DNA from: JACPSX01 sp035288405 [NCBI: bacterium]
Lineage (GTDB): Bacteria > JACPSX01
Assembly (NCBI GenBank): GCA_035288405.1
Contig: DATEAK010000292.1
Coordinates: 1-12,601 of the forward strand
Length of the DNA: 12,601 bases
Direction of reading: 5' to 3'
Position 1 is the stretch's first letter. Every line of letters starts with the position of its first letter. Below, piece by piece: positions 1 through 7,088 of the stretch. Made by a program: the position numbers and the translations under genes. Under the pieces are notes generated by a model, which had not been told where the DNA came from, did not search any database, and worked only from the letters and a program-made list of their open reading frames with translations.

Positions 1-513
1 AAGCATCGGTACGCAGTGGATTTGAGCAAAATCACCTGGGTGGATAAACCTCCTCCTATCCTCTACCAGCTCTTGCAGTCGGGGGAGATCGACGCGGCGG
101 TTCTGTACGGCGAACCCAGTTACCGGGCCTTGCGGGAGCCCTCTTTGAAGGTATCCTTCGACACCCCCGATACCTGGGAAGCCTGGACGGGTACTACGAC
201 GATTACCACTCTGATCGTGGCCAAGACAAGCATCGTGGAGAAATATCCGAAGGCGGTGAAAAGCGTGCTCTCCGCCATGCAGAAGTCGCGGGAGTACGGT
301 TTGCAGAACACGGACCAGATCTTGGACATTGCCGCCAAGAAGTTGGGTCTCAGCAAGGACCATCTGAAGCAGGGGGTGGGGACGGCATACTTCGCCTTTG
401 AAGTCAGCCCCAAGGACCTCGAGAGCCTCAATCACCTCCTGAAGTACGCCGTGGAGCTTAAGCTGATTGACAAAGAGCTGGACCCGTCGACGTTGTTTTT
501 CAACCTGGGCTGA
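1..513 (+). CDS. NitT/TauT-like ABC transporter substrate-binding protein, copy 1 (5' truncated by window edge)
   Basis: This is the C-terminal half (about 170 residues) of a periplasmic substrate-binding protein. The reading frame is open from base 1, and bases 1-15 align in frame with the two complete paralogues at 734-1735 and 7089-8102, so the gene starts before the window and the ATG-like codon at 16 is a GTG inside the gene. Shared blocks include DLSKITWVDKPPPILYQLLQ, the LYGEPSYRA motif, TTTITTLIVAK, and the C-terminal LLKYAVELKLIDKELD. It differs from the others where they read ATNLYGEP or AANLYGEP (here AAVLYGEP) and in the segment after SLKV. The family binds small organic or anionic ligands outside the cytoplasmic membrane and hands them to a TauC-type permease; the ligand here is unknown. 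No permease gene directly follows, so it probably relies on a shared channel. Alternative: a member of the related 4,5-dihydroxyphthalate decarboxylase-like fold. Confidence 0.85.
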   Translation, partial: KHRYAVDLSKITWVDKPPPILYQLLQSGEIDAAVLYGEPSYRALREPSLKVSFDTPDTWEAWTGTTTITTLIVAKTSIVEKYPKAVKSVLSAMQKSREYGLQNTDQILDIAAKKLGLSKDHLKQGVGTAYFAFEVSPKDLESLNHLLKYAVELKLIDKELDPSTLFFNLG

Positions 514-585
514 TCATCACAAGCTGATTCGTAAGGAGTTGGTTCAAAATTGGAGGCCACATCCCCATTGGGCCTTGGTTTCGGT

Positions 586-733
586 GTAGCATGAGCCCTG
601 GTCGCTATGAAAACCCTGGATAGGACCGAAGACGGAACGTTGATGGCCGTTATGTAGATCCGAGAAAGAGACCTTCCTGAGTTGTTGTTTTCGTGGGGAT
701 CTGCCCCTCAAGAGGGAAAAAGGAGAGAAGAAC
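586..733 (+). repeat. Leader A: upstream non-coding repeat shared with binding-protein copy 3
   Basis: The non-coding DNA before binding-protein copy 2 can be aligned by eye with 6947-7088, directly before copy 3. Matching patches include GTAG..AGCCC, AAAAC.CTGG.TAGGA, the GAAGACGGAACG stretch (against GGAGACGAACGG), and the final AGGGA.AAAGGAG.GAAGA.CGTGAG that contains the ribosome binding site. The match is interrupted by small indels. It could be a retained promoter or leader, or simply the part of the duplicated unit that has not yet diverged. I could not identify convincing -35 and -10 boxes or a strong terminator in it. Confidence 0.6.
721..727 (+). promoter_or_regulatory. Ribosome binding site supporting a GTG start at 734
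   Basis: AGGAGAG lies 6 bases before the GTG at 734. The same arrangement (AGGAGGG then GTG) occurs before the paralogue at 7089, which supports GTG as the genuine start in both genes. Confidence 0.7.
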
Positions 734-1735
734 GTGAGAAGCGCAAATCGCAGATGGATTCCGCTGCTGGTCGCGTTGGCTGTCTGGCTGGGGATCTCGT
801 CGGTCCCGGCGGGAGGGCAAGAGAAGGTATCCCTGACTTTCGGGGACTACCCCTACGGTTATGCGGCCAACGCTATCATTAGCTACCAGGCTTTGTACGA
901 AGGGATTGTCAAGCCGGAGGGGGTGGATCTCCAAATCATTCATTCCCCCATCGATGCTGCCGAGCGCCTGATGATGGCGGGCCAGCGCGATTTGGGGGTC
1001 ATGGCCTTTCTCGCCTATTTCACTGCCCGAGCCAGGGGATTGCCGCTGGTAGCCATCGCGGTGGAGCAACACCTGCAAAAGACCGAGCGTACCGGCATCC
1101 CTGCCAACGCCCTGTACGTCCGAGGCGCTGCCGGAATCGATCATCCGAAGAAGCTGGAAGGAAAGAAGATTGGCTTGCCCCTGCTGAGGTCCGCTTCCTC
1201 TCTTTATACCCAGGCGATCCTCAAGGATAAATATGGAGTGGATCTGAGCAAAATCACCTGGGTGGATAAACCCCCTCCCATCCTCTACCAGCTCCTCCAG
1301 TCGGGGGAAATCGACGCTACTAATCTGTATGGAGAGCCCAGCTACCGGGCCCAGCGCGATCCCTCGATCAAGGTGCTTCTTGTCACCCCGGATGAGTGGG
1401 AAGCCATGACGGGCACCACGACAATTACCACTCTCATTGTGGCTAAAACAAGCACCGTCGAAAAATATCCCAAGGCTTTGAAGAGCGTCCTGTCGGCTCT
1501 ACAAAAATCCAGGGAATATGGCTTGCAACACACGGATCAGGTTCTGGAGCTTGCCGCTAAGAAACTGGGTTTCAGCAAGGACCATCTGAAGCAGGGTATG
1601 GGAACCGCTTACTTTCCCTTTGAGGTGGGCCCGAAAGATCTGGCGAGCATGAAGCTCCTCCTGAAGTACGCCGTGGATCTGAAAATGATCGACAAAGAAC
1701 TTGACCTGGCTACCCTGTTTGCTGACCTGCGCTGA
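734..1735 (+). CDS. NitT/TauT-like ABC transporter substrate-binding protein, copy 2 (complete)
   Basis: A 333-residue secreted binding protein. The GTG start is preceded by AGGAGAG. Residues 1-28 form a Sec signal peptide: a basic N terminus (RSANRR), a hydrophobic core (LLVALAVWLG), and cleavage probably just before QEKV. The mature protein begins with LTFGDYPYGY, followed by a PIDAAERLMMAGQRDLGVMA block, an LEGKKIGLPLLRSASSLYTQ block and the LYGEPSYRA motif, an order typical of two-lobed NMT1/SsuA-like binding proteins that recognise taurine-, nitrate- or pyrimidine-like ligands. It is closely similar to copy 3 (7089-8102) and to the partial copy 1. It has no adjacent permease of its own class; the nearest TauC/TauB pair is at 8145-9694. 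An oxidoreductase gene follows after 76 bp and may be co-transcribed. The substrate is not determinable. The GDY...EGVDL opening also recalls 4,5-dihydroxyphthalate decarboxylase-like proteins, but the signal peptide favours a transport role. Confidence 0.88.
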   Translation: MRSANRRWIPLLVALAVWLGISSVPAGGQEKVSLTFGDYPYGYAANAIISYQALYEGIVKPEGVDLQIIHSPIDAAERLMMAGQRDLGVMAFLAYFTARARGLPLVAIAVEQHLQKTERTGIPANALYVRGAAGIDHPKKLEGKKIGLPLLRSASSLYTQAILKDKYGVDLSKITWVDKPPPILYQLLQSGEIDATNLYGEPSYRAQRDPSIKVLLVTPDEWEAMTGTTTITTLIVAKTSTVEKYPKALKSVLSALQKSREYGLQHTDQVLELAAKKLGFSKDHLKQGMGTAYFPFEVGPKDLASMKLLLKYAVDLKMIDKELDLATLFADLR

Positions 1736-1796
1736 TCGGCGAAAGTGGTCGGGGAGGGGTGGCTATCCGTGGCAATAGATAAGCCCCATTTCTAAG

Positions 1797-1803
1797 AAGG
1801 AGG
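1797..1803 (+). promoter_or_regulatory. Ribosome binding site that decides the start of the LLM oxidoreductase
   Basis: A strong AAGGAGG runs to 1803. The first in-frame GTG at 1803 overlaps this motif and so cannot use it. The next in-frame GTG at 1812 sits 8 bases downstream, which is ideal spacing, so 1812 is the preferred start. Confidence 0.7.
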
Positions 1804-1811
1804 TGGCAGAG

Positions 1812-2795
1812 GTGAAATTAGGGATTGAGATGGCGCCAAGTAGAGGGTACGGACGAGAAGTGGATTTTTTCCATCAGCATCTGGAGGTGGCGGAAAGGGC
1901 GGACGCCCTCGGCCTCGATTTGATTGCCGTTCCGGATTCCATCGGGAGGCATTTTCCTCGTTTGGAGACATCGGTATTTCTTGGAGCTCTGATCGCGCGG
2001 ACCAAGAAGATCAAGTTCAGCACGGATGTATTTCAAGTTCCTCTGCGACATCCGATCGACATAGCCAGACGCGTGTTGACGCTGGATATTATGTCCGAGG
2101 GACGGTTCCTCTTTGGCGTCGGGTTAGGCGGAGTGCAATCAGAGTTTGAAACTCTGCAAGTAGACTGGAAGAGTCGCGGGCGCCGCTTTGATGAATCGAT
2201 CGAGTTGATCAAAAGACTGTGGACGGAAGACGTGGTAACTCATCACGGTGAGTTCTACCAATTTGAAAACATGGTGATGGATCCAAAACCCTACACGAAA
2301 CCTCGACCTCAAATCTGGTATGGGGGGTGGGGAGACAAAGCCATGCAAAGGGTGGCAAGAATAGCGGACGGGTGGAGCGCGGATTATGAGACTCTGGTGG
2401 CGCCCACCTGGAGTTACAAGGGAGCGCCTGAGGATTATAAACCTTGGTCTCCCGAAGAGCGGCTGGAGACCCTACGGGGATATTGCCGGGAATTAGGACG
2501 GGACCCGAAGTCGGTTAAATTTTCGTTTGTTTTGCACGTGAACATAAACCCGGATCGAAACAAGGCGATCGAGGAGATGATCTATCACTGGGAGCGGGTC
2601 GGCAAGCTGATTGAGGGGGTTCGGAAAACCGAGGACAAGCTGGCTGTGAACTTCTACGGTCCTGCAGAGCCGCTCATCGAGAAGATGAAAGAGCTATGGG
2701 CGCTGGGTCCGGAGCGAATCGTCTTCTATATTCACTCCGTAGACATGGCAACTCAGCTAAAGCGGATCGAAAAGGAAATCTTGCCCAAGATTTGA
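1812..2795 (+). CDS. LLM-class (luciferase-like) flavin-dependent oxidoreductase
   Basis: A cytoplasmic protein of 327 residues from the GTG at 1812 (330 if the upstream GTG at 1803 were used), the normal size for single-domain luciferase-like monooxygenases and F420-dependent reductases. The TIM-barrel signature is clear: AERADALGLDLIAVPDS near residues 28-43, RHP at 79-81 followed by the TLDxxSxGRxxFGVGxG motif at 90-106, RRFDESIELIKRLW around 124-137, KPRPQIWYGG at 163-172 and RVARIADGW at 180-188. Such enzymes oxidise or reduce organic substrates with reduced FMN or F420; SsuD-like members desulfonate alkanesulfonates. I cannot separate FMN from F420 use here. Its position between two binding-protein genes suggests it acts on a compound brought in by one of the importers, but that is inference. 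No membrane segment or signal peptide is visible. Confidence 0.85.
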   Translation: MKLGIEMAPSRGYGREVDFFHQHLEVAERADALGLDLIAVPDSIGRHFPRLETSVFLGALIARTKKIKFSTDVFQVPLRHPIDIARRVLTLDIMSEGRFLFGVGLGGVQSEFETLQVDWKSRGRRFDESIELIKRLWTEDVVTHHGEFYQFENMVMDPKPYTKPRPQIWYGGWGDKAMQRVARIADGWSADYETLVAPTWSYKGAPEDYKPWSPEERLETLRGYCRELGRDPKSVKFSFVLHVNINPDRNKAIEEMIYHWERVGKLIEGVRKTEDKLAVNFYGPAEPLIEKMKELWALGPERIVFYIHSVDMATQLKRIEKEILPKI

Positions 2796-2860
2796 GATGG
2801 AGAGTTCACCTTAGGAAGACGCTCCGATTGTGACGTCTGCCGAAATGGAGGGGATCAGTC

Positions 2861-3955
2861 ATGCGTAACGGCCTGATAGGATTGTGCTGGGCAATGCTCC
2901 TGGTAGCAGCGTTGGTCACGAAGGCGTACGCTCAGCGTGAGCCCGTACAGAACCCCAAGCTGGATCAGCTCATTGCGGCGGCGCGGGCTGAGGGTGAGTT
3001 GGACTTGGTCGCAGGAGGGGGAACCTGGGGGGAGGCGGAGGGCGTCAAAATTATTCAGGACGCCCTCAACAAGAAGTATGGCCTCAATATAAGAATCCGC
3101 TATGCAGCCGGGCCTGCTATGCCGGTTATGACGAATCGCGTCATGGAAACACATAAGGCAGGCGCGAAGTCGGATACGGATCTTCTCGTGTCAAACGCAC
3201 GTCCCGTGAACATGGTTTTAGGGAAAGGAGTGACTCGATCCTTCGCTTGGAGGGAAGCTTTCCCTTACTTCCCGGCCGATACGATAGAGTTCGGGGGACA
3301 ACTGATCCGGTTCGTCGACGTTTTTAACGGGATCACCTTCAATACCCGTGAGGTCACCGGAAAGGAACGACTGCAACGTCTTGACGACGTCCTGAACCCA
3401 AAGTGGAAAGGGAGGATCGCTTCAACGCCGTATGCCTCAGCCCTTTACTTCTTGGCTTCGAACCGCCTGCTGGGCTACGAAAAAGCCACGGCATATGTCC
3501 GGGCTCTGGGTCGGCAGATTGGCGGCTTAATTCGCTGCGGTGAAGAATCCCGGATCGCCAGCGGGGAGTTTCTCATGTTGGCGATGAACTGCGGGAACTA
3601 CGGTGGAGAAGATTATGCCCGAAAAACTGGAGCACCCGTAGGCGTGACAATCCTTGAAGATGCAGCGGTGCTGGACTCCTTCTACTTTGTGGTTCCGGTG
3701 AACTCAGCGCACCCAAACGTCGCCACTCTCCTGGTAGGCTTTCTAATGAGCAAGGAAGGCCAAGACATCTTATCCCGCGTTGTGGGTTGGAGTTCGGCTT
3801 CGGTCGAGGGCACGCCGGTCAACAGGGAGTACAAGGAGATGGAGAAGAAAGGGGTGAAAGTGGTGAGGTTCACTGCCGCCTCTTGGGCGGGGGAAGAAGG
3901 ACAAATCCTGAATCGAGCGACCACCGAGTTTCAAAAAATTCTTGCCGGACGCTGA
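2861..3955 (+). CDS. Fe3+/AfuA-type extracellular solute-binding protein of an ABC importer
   Basis: 364 residues starting at ATG 2861, with GGAGGGG at 2847-2853 as ribosome binding site. Residues 1-24 are a signal peptide ending AYA, with cleavage before QRE. The mature start LDQLIAAARAEGELDLV, the NPKWKGRIA block near the middle, and the C-terminal HPNVATLLVGFLMSKEGQDILSR pattern are typical of the family that includes FbpA/AfuA, 2-aminoethylphosphonate and spermidine-type binding proteins. The protein is unrelated to the three NitT/TauT-like copies. It is followed by a matching fused permease and ATPase, so the three form one importer. Members that bind ferric iron use a pair of adjacent tyrosines; I see no YY anywhere in this protein (the nearest are GNYGGEDY and FYF), so iron may not be the ligand. 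Organic acids, phosphonates or metal complexes are alternatives. Confidence 0.88.
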   Translation: MRNGLIGLCWAMLLVAALVTKAYAQREPVQNPKLDQLIAAARAEGELDLVAGGGTWGEAEGVKIIQDALNKKYGLNIRIRYAAGPAMPVMTNRVMETHKAGAKSDTDLLVSNARPVNMVLGKGVTRSFAWREAFPYFPADTIEFGGQLIRFVDVFNGITFNTREVTGKERLQRLDDVLNPKWKGRIASTPYASALYFLASNRLLGYEKATAYVRALGRQIGGLIRCGEESRIASGEFLMLAMNCGNYGGEDYARKTGAPVGVTILEDAAVLDSFYFVVPVNSAHPNVATLLVGFLMSKEGQDILSRVVGWSSASVEGTPVNREYKEMEKKGVKVVRFTAASWAGEEGQILNRATTEFQKILAGR

Positions 3956-4043
3956 AGGGAAGCTGATAACGGGTTGAGTAACCCAAGTGACCGAGAGGGG
4001 CTGGGGAAGATAGCCCGACGCGGAAGCTTTTTTTGATGTTTCG

Positions 4044-5780
4044 ATGGAGATGATGGTTCTTACAAGAATGAAAAGGGGTTCGTTATTCGATCGCCGGGCG
4101 GTATTGGTAGGTATTTCGTTGATCCCGGTTGCCGCACTGGTGCTCTTGGTGAGCGTAGTTATCTGGATGGGCTTTCGCCAGACCGGCGGCGTTTCCGCCA
4201 GCTATAGTCTTGATGCCTATCGGCAGCTGTTCGGAGATGCATTCACCTACAAAACGTTACTGAACACCGGCATCTTTTCCCTCGTGACGTTGGCGGTGGC
4301 GTTATTATTTGGAGTTCCCGCGGCCTGGCTCGTGGAGCGAACGGATCTGCAGCCGAAGGAAATTCCCCAGACCCTAATGATCTTAGGGCTGCTGACTCCG
4401 AGTTTCCTCTCGGCCATGGGATGGGTTTTCTTGCTGAACCCTCGGATAGGAATTCTCAATACTTTGATCACCAGCATTCCCGGTATGGAGTGGGCCCGCA
4501 TTAATGTGGCTGCGGTCCCGTGGATGGGGGTCATTCAAGGGCTTGGCCTTGCCAATGTGGCCTTTGTCATGGTGTCGCCGACCTTTCGTGTGATGAATCC
4601 GGCGTTCGAGGAAGCCGCAAAGGTGCACGGTCTTACTTTCTTCCGGATTCTCCGCAAGGTAACCCTTCGGCTCGCCTATCCGGGAATACTCGCAGCGGCA
4701 ATCTTTATCTTTATGAGTGCCGTTGCCGCCTTTGACATTCCCGCTGTCATTGGCTTGTCCAACCGGGTATTCACTTTTAGCACGCTCCTCTACATTCAGG
4801 TCCAGCCGTTGGACGGCTTGCCAAGGTATGACCTGGCGGGCGCGTCGGCCGTGTTGATGATCGGTATTTCCTTGCTCTTTCTCTGGTGGTACTTCCATAC
4901 ACTAAAATGGGGTCACCGTTATGCTGTGATCACCGGCCAGTCCTACCGTCCGAGACAGGTGGAGTTGGGCGGTTGGAAAGTTTGGGCTTGGGTCTTTCTC
5001 GGGACTTATTTTCTTCTCGGGCAGATCTTGCCCCTGTCCGTCCTGGTCTGGAATTCCCTGCTTCTCTACCCTCAGGTACCCTCTCTGAGCAGCCTCAGTC
5101 AGGTTTCCCTTGCGAACTTCAGGGCACTCTCCATCCCTCAACTTTTGATCGGTGCTCGCAATACTTTCATTTTGGCGGTTTCAGTGCCGACGCTGACGCT
5201 TCTGTTCAGCGTGGCGCTTTCCTGGGTGGTGGTGCGCTCAAAGTTGAGAGGCAGGTTTGTCTTCGATATATTCTCCTTCCTTCCCCACGCTGTTCCCCAC
5301 ATTATTTTCGCCATAAGCGCGGCCTACGTGTCCATCTTTTTCCTCAGAAGCTTTCTGCCCGTCTATGGGACGATCTATATACTTCTGGGGGTGTATGTGT
5401 TGGTCTGGATCAGTTTTGCGACTCGAAATCTCAACACCGCTTTGATCCAAATTCATAGGGAACTGGAGGAAGCAGCCGCGGTCAGCGGCATCTCCCTGTT
5501 CAGGATTCTTTGGAAGATTTTGCTGCCCCTGCTTGGTCCGGCCCTGATAAATACCTGGCTGTGGGTTGCCCTGTTGGCTTATCGGGAACTCACGATGGCG
5601 TCGATTCTGGCCACCACGAGGAATCTCACCCTTCCGGCCACCATGTGGGGACTCTGGCTATCGGGCTTCTATCCCAAAGCTGCCGCAGTGGCTACCCTGG
5701 CGGTTATCGTGATGATCCCGCTCGTTTTCCTGTACTGGTTCGTGGGAAGACGTATCCTTGCCATGGAGCGCATCTCATGA
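4044..5780 (+). CDS. Fused two-domain ABC transporter permease (FbpB/AfuB type)
   Basis: 578 residues that make both transmembrane halves of an importer in one chain. The first hydrophobic helix is near residues 20-43. The two cytoplasmic EAA coupling motifs, which contact the ATPase, are plain: EEAAKVHGLTFFRILRKV starting at 189 and EEAAAVSGISLFRILWKI starting at 475, each keeping the key glycine (196 and 482). About twelve hydrophobic segments are visible, six per half, with a linker of roughly 290-312. This is the usual size and layout for the ferric-iron/phosphonate-type FbpB family. It lies 88 bp after its presumed binding protein and overlaps the ATPase gene by ATGA at 5777-5780, indicating translational coupling. 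The start is uncertain: ATG codons at 4044, 4050, 4053 and 4068 are all in frame and none has a good ribosome binding site. Confidence 0.9.
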   Translation: MEMMVLTRMKRGSLFDRRAVLVGISLIPVAALVLLVSVVIWMGFRQTGGVSASYSLDAYRQLFGDAFTYKTLLNTGIFSLVTLAVALLFGVPAAWLVERTDLQPKEIPQTLMILGLLTPSFLSAMGWVFLLNPRIGILNTLITSIPGMEWARINVAAVPWMGVIQGLGLANVAFVMVSPTFRVMNPAFEEAAKVHGLTFFRILRKVTLRLAYPGILAAAIFIFMSAVAAFDIPAVIGLSNRVFTFSTLLYIQVQPLDGLPRYDLAGASAVLMIGISLLFLWWYFHTLKWGHRYAVITGQSYRPRQVELGGWKVWAWVFLGTYFLLGQILPLSVLVWNSLLLYPQVPSLSSLSQVSLANFRALSIPQLLIGARNTFILAVSVPTLTLLFSVALSWVVVRSKLRGRFVFDIFSFLPHAVPHIIFAISAAYVSIFFLRSFLPVYGTIYILLGVYVLVWISFATRNLNTALIQIHRELEEAAAVSGISLFRILWKILLPLLGPALINTWLWVALLAYRELTMASILATTRNLTLPATMWGLWLSGFYPKAAAVATLAVIVMIPLVFLYWFVGRRILAMERIS

Positions 5781-6892
5781 TTTCTGTTCGAAACGTTGCC
5801 ATGCAGTTCCGCTCCCGAGAAGGAGCAGTGCAGGCGCTGCGGGGAATCGATCTCGAGGTGAGAAAGGGGGAGATTTTTGTCCTGTTGGGACGGAGTGGAT
5901 CAGGCAAGACGACCCTGCTTCGCTGCGTGGCGGGACTAGAGAGGCCCAGCGCCGGAAATATCTCGCTGGGAGGGCGGACGGTGTTTTCAGACGGCGAAGG
6001 GATTTTCGTGCCGTCCGAGGACAGAGAGTTAGGCATGGTGTTCCAATCTTACGCCGTCTGGCCCCATATGACTGTTTTTGAGAATGTGGCGCTACCTTTG
6101 ACCCAAGGGAAGAAAAAGTTTCCAAAGACCGTCGTGAAGAGTAGGGTGAGTGAAGCCCTTCGGTTGGTCCAACTGGAGGAACTCGGGGGACGACCGGCCC
6201 CTTTGCTCAGCGGTGGCCAGCAGCAAAGAGTCGCCCTGGCTCGAGCTCTCGCAATCAAACCCAGGGCCCTCCTTATGGATGAGCCGCTCAGCAATTTGGA
6301 CGCTCGTCTCCGGGAGGAGCTGCGTTTTGAGATTCGAGACCTCGTGAAAAAGATCGGCATTACCGTCCTGTATGTGACACACGACCAGGTGGAAGCCATG
6401 GGGTTGGCGGATCGGATCGCCATTATGGATCATGGAGTGATCCTGCAGGTGGGGGATTCACAGGAGCTCTATCATCAACCTGCCAGTGCCTCCGTTGCCG
6501 AGTTCTTTGGCTCCATGAACTGGCTGGACGGCAGGATCTCGGAAGTGGGCATCCTGGAGACGGAAATCGGCAGATTGCTCGCCGATGTGGCACGTAGCGT
6601 CGGCTCCTCCGTGGCCATCGGGGTGAGGCCTGAGGATGTCGAACTAAGTGTTTCCGCATCCGGCGGTATGAATGAGTTTGAGGGGCAGGTCCTGAGTAGG
6701 ATTTTTCTCGGGGAGTACATCCTGTTCCAACTTCAGATACGGACCCAGAAGATAACGGCCAAAGTCAGGGGGATCGCCGGCTTGCAGGACAGGATGTACC
6801 TCCGGATCCCAAAGGACAAGATCCGAGTGTTTCCCTCCAGGTTAGCAAACTTGCATTCTGCTGCGAAGGAGACGACGTTACCGGTCAACTGA
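5777..6892 (+). CDS. ABC transporter ATP-binding protein, FbpC/PotA-like with C-terminal regulatory domain
   Basis: 371 residues from ATG 5777; this start shares ATGA with the permease stop codon. The reading frame stays open upstream into the permease gene, but no start is needed there. The nucleotide-binding domain has all hallmarks: Walker A GRSGSGKTT at 38-46, Q-loop at Q90 (FQSYAVWPHMTV), signature LSGGQQQRVALARAL from 144, Walker B RALLMDEP at 163-170, D-loop SNLD and switch histidine H202. After about residue 235 comes an extra domain of about 130 residues containing IGVRPEDVELS, typical of the TOBE-type regulatory domain in FbpC/MalK/PotA proteins. It powers the FbpB-like permease encoded immediately upstream. 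Specificity lies in the binding protein, so this gene does not identify the substrate. Confidence 0.93.
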   Translation: MISVRNVAMQFRSREGAVQALRGIDLEVRKGEIFVLLGRSGSGKTTLLRCVAGLERPSAGNISLGGRTVFSDGEGIFVPSEDRELGMVFQSYAVWPHMTVFENVALPLTQGKKKFPKTVVKSRVSEALRLVQLEELGGRPAPLLSGGQQQRVALARALAIKPRALLMDEPLSNLDARLREELRFEIRDLVKKIGITVLYVTHDQVEAMGLADRIAIMDHGVILQVGDSQELYHQPASASVAEFFGSMNWLDGRISEVGILETEIGRLLADVARSVGSSVAIGVRPEDVELSVSASGGMNEFEGQVLSRIFLGEYILFQLQIRTQKITAKVRGIAGLQDRMYLRIPKDKIRVFPSRLANLHSAAKETTLPVN

Positions 6893-6946
6893 AGAGTGGA
6901 TTCGAAATTTGAGTACAGATACCCGGTCGGCTTTCATTATAGGGGA

Positions 6947-7088
6947 GTAGAAAGCCCGGTTGCTTTCAAAACTCTGGTTAGGAGCGGAGACGAACGGTTG
7001 ATTGCCGCCATGGTGATCTGGAAGGCGGTTTTCCCGTTTGCTGTTTTACCGCGACGCTGTCTCCAGAAGGGACAAAGGAGGGAAGAGC
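6947..7088 (+). repeat. Leader B: upstream non-coding repeat shared with binding-protein copy 2
   Basis: This is the counterpart of 586-733. The similarity ends in the ribosome binding site and GTG start of copy 3 and continues into the coding region, so both leaders were duplicated with their gene. It fills most of the gap between the FbpC-like ATPase and copy 3. It is a candidate promoter region for the TauABC-like cassette, although no convincing sigma-70 boxes are visible. Confidence 0.6.
7076..7082 (+). promoter_or_regulatory. Ribosome binding site that places the start of copy 3 at GTG 7089
   Basis: AGGAGGG ends 6 bases before the GTG at 7089. The longer frame beginning at ATG 7038 would add 17 residues without hydrophobic character before the signal peptide, and its DNA corresponds to non-coding leader in copy 2. 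The start at 7089 is therefore strongly preferred. Confidence 0.75.

Noticed and set aside
650-1144. - strand open frame opposite binding-protein copy 2, with a similar one at 6978-7568 opposite copy 3
   Set aside because: The two resemble each other only because the + strand genes are paralogous. They lack recognisable domains and ribosome binding sites and oppose strong secreted-protein genes.
3996-4035. Possible terminator before the fused permease (GGGCT/AGCCC stem and a run of seven T)
   Set aside because: The 5-bp stem is weak and the T-tract begins about 11 bases after it. A terminator here would also split the binding protein from its permease.
5510-5776. N-terminal extension of the FbpC-like ATPase
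   Set aside because: This part lies wholly within the permease gene in another frame and has no transporter motif. The ATGA overlap at 5777 gives the natural start.
7038-7088. Upstream ATG start for binding-protein copy 3
   Set aside because: It would place 17 polar residues before the signal peptide and covers DNA that corresponds to the non-coding leader of copy 2. GTG 7089 has a strong ribosome binding site.
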